Part shown: one piece after another, positions 18,409 to 27,307 of the stretch | How the letters are laid out: each line of letters starts with the position of its first letter | Numbering within the stretch: position 1 is the first letter of the stretch | DNA from: Streptomyces sp. SID12501 | GTDB taxonomy: Bacteria > Actinomycetota > Actinomycetes > Streptomycetales > Streptomycetaceae | Reading direction: 5' to 3' | Length of the DNA: 64,000 nt | NCBI RefSeq assembly: GCF_010550245.1 | Contig: NZ_JAAGLU010000004.1 | Coordinates: forward strand, 124,001 to 188,000 | The notes under the pieces: generated by a model | The model's database searches: none | Told to the model about the DNA's origin: nothing | What the model saw: only the letters and a program-made list of their open reading frames with translations | Program-made: the position numbers and the translations under genes

Positions 18409-19614
18409 TTACACCGCGACGATGCCCTCCATGCCGGACTCGGCGAAGGAGGGCAGTCCTGTGACGGTGGTGACCTTGGTGAGCGAGCCGTTCCTGCCGA
18501 CGCGGAAGCCGTCGACCGTGCCGGAGACGGCGTTCTGCACGTACAGGAACTTATTGTCCCTGTTCACCGCCAGGTCGATCACGCCCTGCGACATGGCCGA
18601 GGGCGGGGTGGCGATACCGACGTCGTTGCTGAGCGCGAGCTCTCCGTGCCGGTCGGTGCGGTAACCGGTGACAGTGGAGTTGCCGGTGTTGCCGCCGTAG
18701 AAGAAGTCGCCGGCCCGCTCCAGCCAGCACAGCGTGTTCTGGCCGTTGGCCAGGGGCTGCTGGACGACCTTCAGGGTTCCGTCGGCGCGCACCTTGTACG
18801 TGCTGACCGTCGATTTCTCGGCCTCGGCCACCAGCATCCGGCCGCCCTTGTCGAAGGTGATCGCGAACGGCACGCCGCCCGCCGAGTCGTTGACCACCGG
18901 CCGATGGGCGGGACGTCCGTCGCGCCGCATCGGGAAGACCTCGACGGTGTTCGCCGACTTGGTGGTGACGACCAGCGCACGGCCGTCCGGCGTGAACGCG
19001 ACCTGACCGGGCGAGCTGCTGAACAGCGGCACCTTCTCGTTGTCCAGTCCGAGCGAGCGATGGGAACCGCTCAACGGCACCAGGCCCTTCGCGGTGATCC
19101 GGAATCCCTGGACGCTGCCTTCCCCGCCCGCGTTCATGACGTACGCCAGCGTGCCGGAGACGGCGATCGATGCGGGGAAGTCCCCGCCGGAGGAGATGAC
19201 TTGGCGACTCGTCAGCTTCTGCCCCTGGACCCGGAACGAGGTCACGGTGCCGCTGCCCGCATTGACCGCCAGCAGTGAGCCCGACCTGTCGTCGTAGACG
19301 AGGGAGCCCTGGGACGCGAGCGAGTCGGTGGGCGCGTCGACCTGGTCCCCTCCTTTGCCGCCGGTCGCGTAACTGCCCGCGGGACTCAGCGCGCCGTCGT
19401 CACCGCGCTCGAAGGCGTGGATGGTGTTACCTGCGAGTTCGTTGCCCTGTACGAAGACCGCGTGGCCGGCCTTGGCCGTGCGCCCGGACCGCTGCGGTTC
19501 CCCGGCGGAGGCGAGGTTCACCATGGTGACGGCCGCCACCGCGGCGAGGATCCCTGCTCCGGCGACGGTCAGCCGGACCTGTAGCGATGACCTGCGCCTG
19601 GTGTGCCTGCTCAT
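18409..19614 (-). CDS. secreted lactonase-like beta-propeller protein
   Basis: Probably related to 6-phosphogluconolactonase-type seven-bladed propellers (lactonase family). The 401-residue product begins at ATG 19614 with TAGGAG upstream, and has an Arg-rich signal peptide with a hydrophobic stretch (LTVAGAGILAAVAAVTMVNLASA). Repeated blade motifs follow: GNTIHAFERGDDGAL, VTSFRVQGQKL, VQGFRITAKGL, VEVFPMRRDG, VSTYKVRADGTL, VTGYRTDRHGEL, VDGFRVGRNGSL, that is seven blades with the same strand-turn pattern. Export suggests an extracellular role. Enzyme activity is not evident from sequence. Confidence 0.8.
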   Translation of the reverse strand: MSRHTRRRSSLQVRLTVAGAGILAAVAAVTMVNLASAGEPQRSGRTAKAGHAVFVQGNELAGNTIHAFERGDDGALSPAGSYATGGKGGDQVDAPTDSLASQGSLVYDDRSGSLLAVNAGSGTVTSFRVQGQKLTSRQVISSGGDFPASIAVSGTLAYVMNAGGEGSVQGFRITAKGLVPLSGSHRSLGLDNEKVPLFSSSPGQVAFTPDGRALVVTTKSANTVEVFPMRRDGRPAHRPVVNDSAGGVPFAITFDKGGRMLVAEAEKSTVSTYKVRADGTLKVVQQPLANGQNTLCWLERAGDFFYGGNTGNSTVTGYRTDRHGELALSNDVGIATPPSAMSQGVIDLAVNRDNKFLYVQNAVSGTVDGFRVGRNGSLTKVTTVTGLPSFAESGMEGIVAV

Positions 19615-19836
19615 GCATTGCTCCTAGGACCTTCGCCGCCACCACGGAACGGCGGCGCGCAGCACCAGAGTTACCTGCGGGACGAGCGGGCCACGAGGGG
19701 TTTCACCACCACGTCAGGCTCTCGTAAGGTCTGCCCGCCCTGCCCACCGTCCACAGGCTGCCACTGTCGGTTCTCCCGGCGACGAGGCTGCGTCCCACGG
19801 CCTGAGGCCCCGAGGGGAACAGGGATCCGGGACTGC

Positions 19837-20138
19837 TCAGGACGCGGAAGTCCTCGTCAGGCGTTCCGCGAGCGTCGTCGCGAACTCCTCCGCCCGGGCC
19901 AGCTGCGTACGCAGATCGGCGACCCGCTGCTGGGCGGCCTGCTCGAACCCGCGTATGCGCTGCAGCAGTTGCTCACGATCTACGCGCGGTAGTTCCTCGC
20001 CGGAGTCGAGGCGGTCGGTGGTGTCGAGCAGGGCGCGCATCTCGTCGAGGGTGAAACCGAGTGGCTTCATACGGCGGATGACCATCAGGCGGGCGACGTC
20101 GGCCTCGGCGTAGAGGCGGAAGCCGCCCTGGGAGCGGG
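19837..20138 (-). pseudogene. MerR-family regulator lacking most of its HTH
   Basis: The minus strand reads PRSQGGFRLYAEADVARLMVIRRMKPLGFTLDEMRALLDTTDRLDS and a dimerisation coiled coil to the stop at 19837. This is a MerR protein from its second wing onward; the DNA-binding N-terminus is missing. The break is at about 20138, where a rightward SulP fragment starts immediately. In intact relatives a MerR gene and a SulP gene stand divergently, so one deletion removed both 5' ends (inference). Confidence 0.83.
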
Positions 20139-20651
20139 GCCGCCCTGGTCGCGGTGATGGTCATGGTGTCCTTCGCGACCTTCGACTGGCACTCCATCAC
20201 GCCGAAGACGCTCAAGCGCATGCCGGCCGGGGAGATCACCGTCATGGCGATCACCGTCGCGTGCGTGGTCGCCACCAGCAACCTCGCCATCGGCGTCGTC
20301 GTCGGCTCGATCACCGCGATGGTCATCTTCGCCAAGCGCGTCGTCCACCTCGCCGAGGTCACCATCGTCACCGACCCCGACGGCAGCACGGTGGTCTACC
20401 GGGTCACTGGTGAGCTGTTCTTCGCCTCATTCAACGACCTGGTCGGCCAGTTCGACTACGCGGGCGCCCCCGACAGGGTCGTCATCGACCTGTCCGCCGC
20501 CCACATCTGGGACGCCTCCTCCGTCGCCGCCCTGGACGCCATCGAGACCAAGTACACACAGCGCGGCAAGACCGTCGAGATCATCGGCCTGAACGAACCC
20601 AGCGCCCGGATCCACAAGACGCTCAGCGGCGAACTCACCGGCGGCCGCTGA
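20139..20651 (+). pseudogene. C-terminal part of a SulP anion transporter with STAS domain
   Basis: Frame 3 is open from the junction: ALVAVMVMVSFATFDWHSITPKTL, two membrane segments (EITVMAITVACVVATSNLAIGVVVGSITAMVIFAK), then a complete STAS domain (GSTVVYRVTGELFFASFNDL, VVIDLSAAHIWDASSVAALD). About two thirds of the usual SulP transporter (450-500 residues) is gone, including all core transport helices. It might still be translated from ATG 20154 but could not transport. Confidence 0.83.
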
Positions 20652-20866
20652 CCAACACATACAGCTGATGGGGGACACCGCTTCGGCGAGCAGCGCGTCG
20701 AAGCGAGTGCGGTGACGGTGGGGTATCGCGCGATGCGCGGCGACACGCCGACCCGGTGGCGACCGCGCGCATGGCCACGGCGGGCAGTCCCTCGTGGGTG
20801 GCCACGCGGCCAGACCGGCGACGCGCTGGGCTCAGCGCCGCGAACGGTCGCCGATCCCCAACGCTG

Positions 20867-21436
20867 TCAGACGCGAGCCAGCTGCGCGGCGCCGAACGAC
20901 ACGTCGAAACGGTCGCACCAGATGCTCACGCTGCTGTAGCTCGACGGATCCACGTCCCTGGGCAGGGCGTAGTTCTGACTTCCCTTGTTGCCTTTGAGCT
21001 TGCCAAGGCTGACGTACTCTCCGTCGTCGAAGACGTGCCACCCGGCCCGCCCCCGCTTCACCGGTGCGTCGGTCAGCCACACACGCAGCTCCGGCCCGTT
21101 GCTGGTGTCGAGGTTCTCCAACCGGACGACATAAGCGCCGTCAGCCAGCCGTACGAGCTTCACCGTGCCCGATGTCGCGTGCTCGTGGCTGATCAGCTCA
21201 CCACGCGCCAGCGTCTGCGAACCAGGGGCCGAGCGCTGTTCGGAAGGCTCGGCCGAGGGCACCGCAGCAGGTGGAGCAGAGGTCTCCACCACTCCGGGCA
21301 GGGCCTCCTCAACGGTCTCGTCGTGCCACAGCTTCCACGGCTGGAACCAGTACAGGCCGAAGCCGGCCCCGCCGACCGCCACCACCAGCACCGCGATGAC
21401 CAACGGCCTGGTCAGTACCTTCCACGCACGCCCCAT
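20867..21436 (-). CDS. membrane-anchored DM13-domain protein
   Basis: Role unknown; DM13 domains are extracytoplasmic and thought to take part in redox or electron transfer. ATG 21436 is chosen because AGGAGG lies 10 bp upstream; a TTG 42 bp further out is the alternative. A single N-terminal transmembrane segment (LVIAVLVVAVGGAGFGLYWF) is followed by a Pro/Ser-rich linker and the DM13 domain from about residue 75: GTVKLVRLADGAYVVRLENLDTSNGPELRVWLTDAP and DVDPSSYSSVSIWCDRFDVSFGAAQL, with the conserved Cys in SIWCDRFDVSFG. Length is 189 residues. Confidence 0.85.
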   Translation of the reverse strand: MGRAWKVLTRPLVIAVLVVAVGGAGFGLYWFQPWKLWHDETVEEALPGVVETSAPPAAVPSAEPSEQRSAPGSQTLARGELISHEHATSGTVKLVRLADGAYVVRLENLDTSNGPELRVWLTDAPVKRGRAGWHVFDDGEYVSLGKLKGNKGSQNYALPRDVDPSSYSSVSIWCDRFDVSFGAAQLARV

Positions 21437-21712
21437 CTCCGCCTCGCCTCCTGGGAGTTCCTTTGTCTCCCAATTCAACGGAGCCGGGCAGCCGTCCCGT
21501 ACCCCTCAGGTGATGACGGAATCCTTACGCCGTACCGTCGCATACGGCTGGGAGCAGTCGAGTTGCCGTCGGAGTTCGCATCGCGGCAGGCGGCATGTGC
21601 CGACGGGTTGCCGGGGACGAGTCGGTGGTCACGTACGGCAAATGTCCTTGAGCCCGGTACCTGGGCGCCGGGCTCGAGTCGAGCCGGCAAGAGCCCCTCA
21701 TCCCGGTCCGGC

Positions 21713-22138
21713 TCAGCGGTGCTCGGGGTTGTCCGCCCCTGGCCGGCAGCCGGCGTCCCACTCCGTGCGCTGGTTGCCGTGGGCGGGTATCCCTCCGGCG
21801 CATTTGAGCAGGGCTGCCAGGTGCATCAGGTTCCAGGTCATGAAGCTGGTGTCGCGGTCGTGCAGCGCGAAGACGTCGCCGACGGTCGTCACCGGCCTGG
21901 GACCGAGGAAGACATTGTGACCGAAGAGCAGAGTGTCGCCGACGGCGACGATGTCGCGGGGCACGCAGGCGTGCTCGGTGCGCAGCCGCTCGGTGGCGGC
22001 GAGTTCGAGGCGGGTGGAGCCGAACCTCGCGGTGAGGCGGGTGTTGAGCGCCTCGGCGCGGCGGGTGAGTTCGGCGGCCTGCGCGGTGAGGCGGTCGCGC
22101 AGCACCTCGTATGTGCCGGTGTCCAGGCCGGTGGTAAT
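21713..22138 (-). pseudogene. N-terminal fragment of a large DNA repair ATPase, ATT at the start position
   Basis: Actinobacterial DNA repair ATPases of this kind exceed 1500 residues and follow a flotillin gene. Here TTGLDTGTYEVLRDRLTAQAAELTRRAEALN, LELAATERLRTEHACVPRDIVAVGDTLLFGHNVFLG match their N-terminus, but after VFALHDRD the frame runs into 45 unrelated residues (FMTWNLMHLAALLKCAGGIP...) and stops at 21713. The codon where homologues begin is ATT (22138-22136), preceded by GGGAGGAG; the first in-frame standard start is GTG 22105. The fused tail is a piece of another gene that I do not recognise. Confidence 0.72.
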
Positions 22139-22168
22139 GGGGTCGCTCCTCCCGGAGAGTCAGAAAAC

Positions 22169-22211
22169 ATGGCCGGGAGCCGCCCTCCCCTGTGCGGCGG
22201 CTCCCGGCCAT
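22169..22211. terminator. 16-bp hairpin between flotillin and ATPase genes
   Basis: Arms 22169-22184 and 22196-22211 are perfect complements, loop 11. On the minus strand it begins 7 bp after the flotillin stop, so it can terminate or attenuate transcription entering the ATPase remnant. Confidence 0.75.
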
Positions 22212-22217
22212 GGGTCG

Positions 22218-23735
22218 TCAGAGCTCGGCGCTGCCGTTGACCGCGGTGAGCGGAGTGTCGGCGAGGCCCAGCTCGCCCGCCTTGTCCAGCAGTTGCTGGA
22301 ACTGGCCGGCACCGGCGCCGCCGCTCTTCATCAGCTTCATGAGCAGGGCGGAGACGGTCAGGTTCTGCACGTCTGCCGACGAGACCGAGCCCAGGACGTG
22401 ACTGAGGTCGTCCGTGAAGCTGGAGGTGCCGTCCAGCCAGGGCTTCACAAGCGCCTGGGCCGTCTCGGAGTGCTGGACGAATCCGTCGACGCTCTTGCCG
22501 AGCGCGATCGAGGACACCAGCCGGTCGAAGAAGACCGAGTCCCCGCCGACGATGTTGATGTCGGCGTTCTCCAGCCCGGTGGCCAGCACCGTGGCCGGTG
22601 CCTCGGCGACCTGCCGCTGCACGTCCAGTCCCGCCAGCCGGATGTCCTTCTCGGCCGCCAGGCGCAGCCGGTACTCCTCGTGACCGCGGGAGGCGTCGTC
22701 AAGCGCGGCCATCGCGGCGGCCTTCTCGGTGAGACCGGCGGCCTCGGTCTTCAGCTTCCCGCCGATGCCCTCCGCCTCGGCCCGCACGCCCTCGGCCTCG
22801 GCGCGCAGCCGGGCCTGGGTCGCCTCCGCCTCCGCACGGCCGGCCTTCTCGATGACCTCGGCCTCCTTGTCCCGGACCTGGACGGCGGCCAGCCCCTCGG
22901 CGGCGCACTCGGCCTGGATGCCTTCGGCAAGCCGCAGCTTGGCCTGCGCGTCGAGGTCCGCGCTCTTCAACCGGGCGTCGGCCAGGGTGATTTCCTCGGC
23001 GGCACGGTGCACGGCGGCCTCAGCGGCCTTGATGTCCTTGACCAGCTGCTCCTGCGCCTCGGCCTCGGCCTCGATGACGACCTGCTGCCGCTCCGCCTCC
23101 TCCACCGCGCGCAGTGTCTTGATGGACTTCTCCTGCTCGGCCACCGTCCGGTCCACCACGACTCGTTCGCGGACGACCTCGGCGATCTCCCGCTTCTCGG
23201 CCTCGACCTCCTTGTCGGCGGCGATCCGCGTCAGCTGCGTCTCCCGCTCCCGCTCCCGCGCGATGACCTCGATGATCCGGTACCGGAACTCCTCACGCTT
23301 GGTGTACAGATTGGTGAAGTCCAGCTGCTTGCCGACGGTCTTCAGCGCCTCGGAGAACTTCGCGTGGAACAGTTCCTGCAGCGTCCTCTGGTCGCTCGCC
23401 CGTGCGGTGCCGACGGCCTGGGCGACCTTGATGACGTCCTCGACGGTCTTGTTGACCTTCACGAAGAACGAGATCCGGATGTCGGCACGGATGTTGTCCT
23501 GGCAGATCAGCCCGTCCTTGCCGGCCCGGGTGATCTCGATGGCCTTCACCGAGATGTCCATCACCTCGGCCTTGTGCAGCACCGGCAGGACGACCTGTCC
23601 GGTGAAGGTCACATCGACCTTCCGCAGCTTGGAGACGATCAGTGCCTTGCCCTGCTCCACCTTGCGGAACAGCTGCGAGACGACGAGCAGGCAGACGGCG
23701 ACGAGCACGCCGATGCCCACGAGCATGGCAACCAT
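22218..23735 (-). CDS. flotillin / SPFH (band 7) family protein, YqiK-like
   Basis: Scaffold protein of membrane microdomains. The 505-residue product starts at ATG 23735 behind GAAGGA. An N-terminal hydrophobic helix (residues 4-22) is followed by the SPFH domain (about 25-200: VEQGKALIVSKLRKVDVTFTGQVVLPVLHKAEVMDISVKAIEI). Next is a long Glu/Ala-rich coiled coil (about 190-360, with repeated AEAEG heptads) and a flotillin C-terminal region with LATGLENADINIVGGDSVFFDRL. It is the middle gene of a YqiJ-like / flotillin / DNA repair ATPase operon, and the only one still whole. Homologues oligomerise at the cytoplasmic membrane. Confidence 0.92.
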   Translation of the reverse strand: MVAMLVGIGVLVAVCLLVVSQLFRKVEQGKALIVSKLRKVDVTFTGQVVLPVLHKAEVMDISVKAIEITRAGKDGLICQDNIRADIRISFFVKVNKTVEDVIKVAQAVGTARASDQRTLQELFHAKFSEALKTVGKQLDFTNLYTKREEFRYRIIEVIARERERETQLTRIAADKEVEAEKREIAEVVRERVVVDRTVAEQEKSIKTLRAVEEAERQQVVIEAEAEAQEQLVKDIKAAEAAVHRAAEEITLADARLKSADLDAQAKLRLAEGIQAECAAEGLAAVQVRDKEAEVIEKAGRAEAEATQARLRAEAEGVRAEAEGIGGKLKTEAAGLTEKAAAMAALDDASRGHEEYRLRLAAEKDIRLAGLDVQRQVAEAPATVLATGLENADINIVGGDSVFFDRLVSSIALGKSVDGFVQHSETAQALVKPWLDGTSSFTDDLSHVLGSVSSADVQNLTVSALLMKLMKSGGAGAGQFQQLLDKAGELGLADTPLTAVNGSAEL

Positions 23736-23812
23736 GGCATACGTCCTTCAGGCGTAAGGGAGTTGAGCGTCAGGGAGAAGTGGCCGGAGACGAGATCCGG
23801 CGGCGGTCCGAC

Positions 23813-24300
23813 TCAGGCGGCGCGGCCCCGCGGAAGAAGCCCGGCATCGCGCGACGCGCCCTCGTGGAGATCCCGGCTGTCGGCATCCGACGGCTCAGCG
23901 GCACCCGTGAGAGCCTGGCTCGGCGCGCACGGCACGGGTTCGTCCGGGAAGAGGCGGTGCAGCGGCCGTACGATCAGACAGGTCGTGGCCCAGGCGACGA
24001 ACAGCGCCCCGACGGGACGACAAGGCGCAGCATCCCGGCGACCGTTCCCCGGAGCGCGACGACGTCGAGCAGAGCCGCCGCTCCGATGCTCAGGTTCCAG
24101 GCGAGCAGCGTCAGCAGTGAGAAGGCAACCGTCACGGGTACACCACCCATGCGCCATGCCCCAAGGTCCACGTCCATGTCGAAGCTGTCGACATCGGCGA
24201 CGCCCGCGGCGGCCAGGAGCCAGAAGCAGACGACCACGACCAGGGCAGCGGTCAGCAGGATCGTGGGCAGGCCCGTGGCCACCGCCAGAAATGTCGACAT
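23813..24300 (-). pseudogene. YqiJ-like membrane protein, frameshifted
   Basis: From ATG 24300 the minus strand encodes MSTFLAVATGLPTILLTAALVVVVCFWLLAA, a DVDSFDMDVD loop, and two further membrane segments, as in YqiJ-type proteins that accompany flotillins. At about 24018 the frame is lost: ALFVAWATTCLIVRPLHRLFPDEP continues in another frame. One G missing from a G-run explains it. The C-terminal OB-fold domain usual for the family is short or absent. It lies 77 bp before the flotillin gene. Confidence 0.75.
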
Positions 24301-24493
24301 GCCCTGGCCCCCCTCTCCGCCCTCGGCGCGCATCAGTCGTCTCCGACGGCGCACGGTCGTTCTGGGCCTCGGTGCCGGACACCTGCCGGTGTCCGGCACC
24401 GGAACCATCCCACCGTGCCCCCGTGGGGCCATGTTGTACGACTCGACAGCGGCAGCATATTGCCGGATCCCGGCAGTGTTCATTAGGGTCTGC

Positions 24494-25606
24494 ATGCCGA
24501 TGACCGCTAAGAATCCGTCAGCGGCGCGTCAAAATCCGGGGGCCGACATGACAGACCGGGAACTTCCCAAGCACTATCTGGATGGGTACGCCGAGATCCT
24601 GGCGGGAGTAGCGGGCACCGGGAGACGCCTCACCCGGGAGGAGATCGTCTCCCGCCGCACCCTGGGCGAGCAGGCCGCCGCGGCAGGTCATGGACTGCGC
24701 GCCCTCATCAACGTGCATCTGACCGCTGCCCGCACGGCCTGGCCGGGGCCACCCGGCTCGGCCGACGACGCACTTGCCGCCGTCCAACAGGTCATCGACG
24801 CTTTCGCCGAAGGATACGAACGCGCCCAGCTTCTCGCCGTGCGCCAGGAAGAGGCCGCCCGCCGGGAGTTCATCGACGACCTCCTCTACGGCCGCAGCGA
24901 CCTCGGCCGCCTCGCCGAACGCGCCGAACGCTTCGGCCTGCGCCTGTCCCACGCCCACGCGGTCGCCGTCGCGCAGGGCCCCGGGGCCTACGACGAGGGC
25001 GACCCGGTGCCCCAGCAGGTGGAACGTGCGCTCATCTCCCGTTTCGGCGACCGCAGCGTCCTGCTCACCACCAAGGACGGCCGGTTGCTGTGCATCGCCC
25101 CCGGCCACCAGGACGAGGTGCTCGCCTACTTCGCCAAACAGGCACACGCAGCCACCGACGGCGGCCGGGTCGCCATCGGCCGCCCCCAGCCCGGCCCCGG
25201 AGGCGTCGTCCAGTCCTACGAAGAGGCCCTGGGCGTCCTCGAACTCGCCGAGCGCCTCGACCTCGACGATCCGGTCCTGCGCTCCGCCGACCTGCTCGTC
25301 TACCCCGTGCTCACCCGCGACCGCCAAGCCATGGCCGACCTCGTCGCCGGCACTCTCGGCCCGCTCACCACGGCCCGCGGGGGCGCCCAGCCCCTCCTCG
25401 ACACCCTCACCGCCTACTTCGACTCCGGCTGTGTCGCCGCCGAGGCCGCCCGCCGCCTCACCCTCAGCGTGCGCGCCCTGACATACCGCCTGGAACGCAT
25501 CCACAAACTCACCGGCGCCAACCCCGCCGACCCCGCCCACCGCTACATGCTCCAGACCGCGGTGATCGGCGCACGGCTGCTGGACTGGCCCGCCAAGGAC
25601 CTCTGA
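24494..25606 (+). CDS. PucR-family transcriptional regulator
   Basis: A DNA-binding regulator of the PucR/CdaR type. I chose ATG 24494, 5 bp after AGGG; ATG 24500 and ATG 24548 are alternatives, giving 352-370 residues. The N-terminal helical part (LPKHYLDGYAEILAGVAGTGRRLTREEIVSRR) leads to a GGDEF-like central region (RVAIGRPQPGPGGVVQSYEEALGVLELAER). A C-terminal HTH_30 domain follows: LLDTLTAYFDSGCVAAEAARRLTLSVRALTYRLERIHKLTG. It is divergent from the YqiJ-flotillin operon with a 193-bp shared intergenic region, so it could control that operon. Confidence 0.88.
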   Translation: MPMTAKNPSAARQNPGADMTDRELPKHYLDGYAEILAGVAGTGRRLTREEIVSRRTLGEQAAAAGHGLRALINVHLTAARTAWPGPPGSADDALAAVQQVIDAFAEGYERAQLLAVRQEEAARREFIDDLLYGRSDLGRLAERAERFGLRLSHAHAVAVAQGPGAYDEGDPVPQQVERALISRFGDRSVLLTTKDGRLLCIAPGHQDEVLAYFAKQAHAATDGGRVAIGRPQPGPGGVVQSYEEALGVLELAERLDLDDPVLRSADLLVYPVLTRDRQAMADLVAGTLGPLTTARGGAQPLLDTLTAYFDSGCVAAEAARRLTLSVRALTYRLERIHKLTGANPADPAHRYMLQTAVIGARLLDWPAKDL

Positions 25607-25720
25607 CACCCGTCCGCCGAACGAGGCGGCCGCACAAGGCTTCAACAGGATGTCCGAGAGCCATACTTGACCGGGTGGGGATCATCCCCCGATAGCTCGG
25701 AAGGGCGAGGCAACCATCCA

Positions 25721-26254
25721 GTGAACAGTGACAGCCAGGGCGTGGGGAAGGCAGAGGTTCGGCTCAAGTGGGACCCGAGCCCCTGGAACCAGCCGCCCCA
25801 CCATCTCGACATCATCGCCACCACCTACTCGGCGGAGGCTCCCTACGGGCGACCCGTGTACGTCGTCCACTTCGACAGCCGCTCACCGGACGGCACCATC
25901 AACATGAGCAGGCACAGCCAGACCGGTCAGGGCCTCGGCTACGTCGAAGCGATGACCCTGGAGCTCAATCGCCTCGCTTCCTCCTTCGCACGAGTGGTCG
26001 TAGGCGTGGCGATCCACCAGAACAGCGGCCCCAAGAAATTCGGCGACCTGTCGAACGCCGGAGTGCTGGTTGTCGAGGGGTACAGAGAGCTGCTGAAGGA
26101 CGACTTCGCGCAGCTCTCCGGATCCACCGCCGCGACGTTCGCGGAGTTCACCCGGGATGCCTCCCAGGATTGGGAATTCCGCGAGATGGTCCGCGGATTC
26201 GACAGTGACCCCGTCCTCTTCACCGCGGAGATGGGCAGCGCCCCACAGCCCTGA
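25721..26254 (+). CDS. TerD-family protein
   Basis: TerD proteins are calcium-binding cytoplasmic proteins linked to tellurite and stress resistance and, in Streptomyces, to differentiation. GTG 25721 is preceded by GGAAGGGCGAGG at good distance; a start 54 bp upstream is less supported. The 177 residues begin LKWDPSPWNQPPHHLDIIATTYS and include VYVVHFDSRSPDGTINMSRHSQTGQGLGYVEAMTLELNRL, VVVGVAIHQNSGPKKFGDLSNAGVLV and FRDM-type end (EFREMVRGFDSDP). The classic TerD metal site Asp-rich loop is only partly kept (HFDSRSPDG), so calcium binding is uncertain. Confidence 0.82.
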   Translation: MNSDSQGVGKAEVRLKWDPSPWNQPPHHLDIIATTYSAEAPYGRPVYVVHFDSRSPDGTINMSRHSQTGQGLGYVEAMTLELNRLASSFARVVVGVAIHQNSGPKKFGDLSNAGVLVVEGYRELLKDDFAQLSGSTAATFAEFTRDASQDWEFREMVRGFDSDPVLFTAEMGSAPQP

Positions 26255-26575
26255 CCGTACGGCGGCCGACCGCGATGAGTCCTTCTGGTCGTTCTCACGG
26301 GCCAGGACGCCCAGAAGGTCCTGCGTCCGCCGGTCGATCGAACGCCGCCTGACGGCGACGAGTCGGCCGCCTGCGTAGGCTTCTTCGAAGTTTTTGCGCA
26401 TGATCGGCTCGGCGATCAGGGCGTGTAACAGCACGTCACACTCGTGCCCAACATGCGGGATTCGATAGTGAATCCGCGCTTGATCGTGAACGCTTCTTTT
26501 CACTTCTGTGGCATTTACTGATTGGACGGATTGGTTTCCGTACGCTTCTGGCCGTCCACAGAAAGGGATCTTCCG
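26255..26575. other. 320-bp intergenic region
   Basis: No gene seen. AT content rises between 26380 and 26560, where the promoter of the next gene is expected. A minus-strand frame with MRKNFEEAYAGGRL (about 26400-26280) is part of a long antisense frame and has no ribosome binding site. Confidence 0.5.
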
Positions 26576-27307
26576 ATGCGCTACACCTGGGCCACCGTCG
26601 TGGTGAGCCTCGCAGCCGCGTTCACCACCGCCCTGTCCACCGGTGCCGCCGCCGCACCGAGTGGCCAAGGCCCTTACCACCAAGGCCAGTTGTTGGCCCG
26701 CGACGACTTCCGGCACGGCACCGGCCAGTGGTCGACCGAGCTGGAGAAGGGCGGCAGCGTCACGGCGAAGCACGGCGTGCTGGACGTCGACGTGCCCGCC
26801 GGGGCCTCGGTGTGGTTCAAGCGGCCGTTCGCCGGCCGGTACGAGATCGACTTCACGGCGACCCCGGTCTCGGCGGGCGGCGCCAACGACCGCGTCAGCG
26901 ACCTCAACTCCTTCTGGAACGCCCGGGATCCGAAATCCCCGGAGAACCTGTTCGCCACGCCCCGCAGCGGCGCCCTCGCCGACTACGACCAGCTCACCAC
27001 GTACTACGCGGGCCTCGGCGCGAACTCCAACACCACCACCCGGCTTCGCCGTTACGTCGGCGTGCCGGGCTCCCGGCCGCTGATCTACGACTACACCTCG
27101 CCGCTGCTCACCGCGAACGAGCCCAACCGTGTCCGACTGGTCTCCGACGGCAAGCACATCCAGTACTGGGACAACGGCGAGCTGGTCTTCGACTACACCG
27201 ACGAGGACCCGTACACCAGCGGCTGGTTCGCCTTCCGCACCACCTGGAGCCACTTCCACATCACCGACTTCCGTGTCTGGCGCCTCCAGGGCGGTCACCG
27301 TGGCTGA
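26576..27307 (+). CDS. secreted DUF6250-domain protein
   Basis: Secreted, probably acting on plant polysaccharide. ATG 26576 follows AAAGGGATC; a signal peptide ends near STGAAAA. The 243-residue protein is a beta-sandwich of the DUF6250 type: LLARDDFRHGTGQWSTELEKGGSVTAKHGVLDVD, WFKRPFAGRYEIDFTATPVSAGGANDRVSDLNSFWNA, TTYYAGLGANSNTTTRLRRYVG and GWFAFRTTWSHFHITDFRVWRL. Such proteins often stand next to rhamnogalacturonan lyases. Here a broken exo-rhamnogalacturonan-lyase-like gene overlaps its stop, which supports a role in pectin use. Catalytic residues are not established for this family. Confidence 0.82.
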   Translation: MRYTWATVVVSLAAAFTTALSTGAAAAPSGQGPYHQGQLLARDDFRHGTGQWSTELEKGGSVTAKHGVLDVDVPAGASVWFKRPFAGRYEIDFTATPVSAGGANDRVSDLNSFWNARDPKSPENLFATPRSGALADYDQLTTYYAGLGANSNTTTRLRRYVGVPGSRPLIYDYTSPLLTANEPNRVRLVSDGKHIQYWDNGELVFDYTDEDPYTSGWFAFRTTWSHFHITDFRVWRLQGGHRG

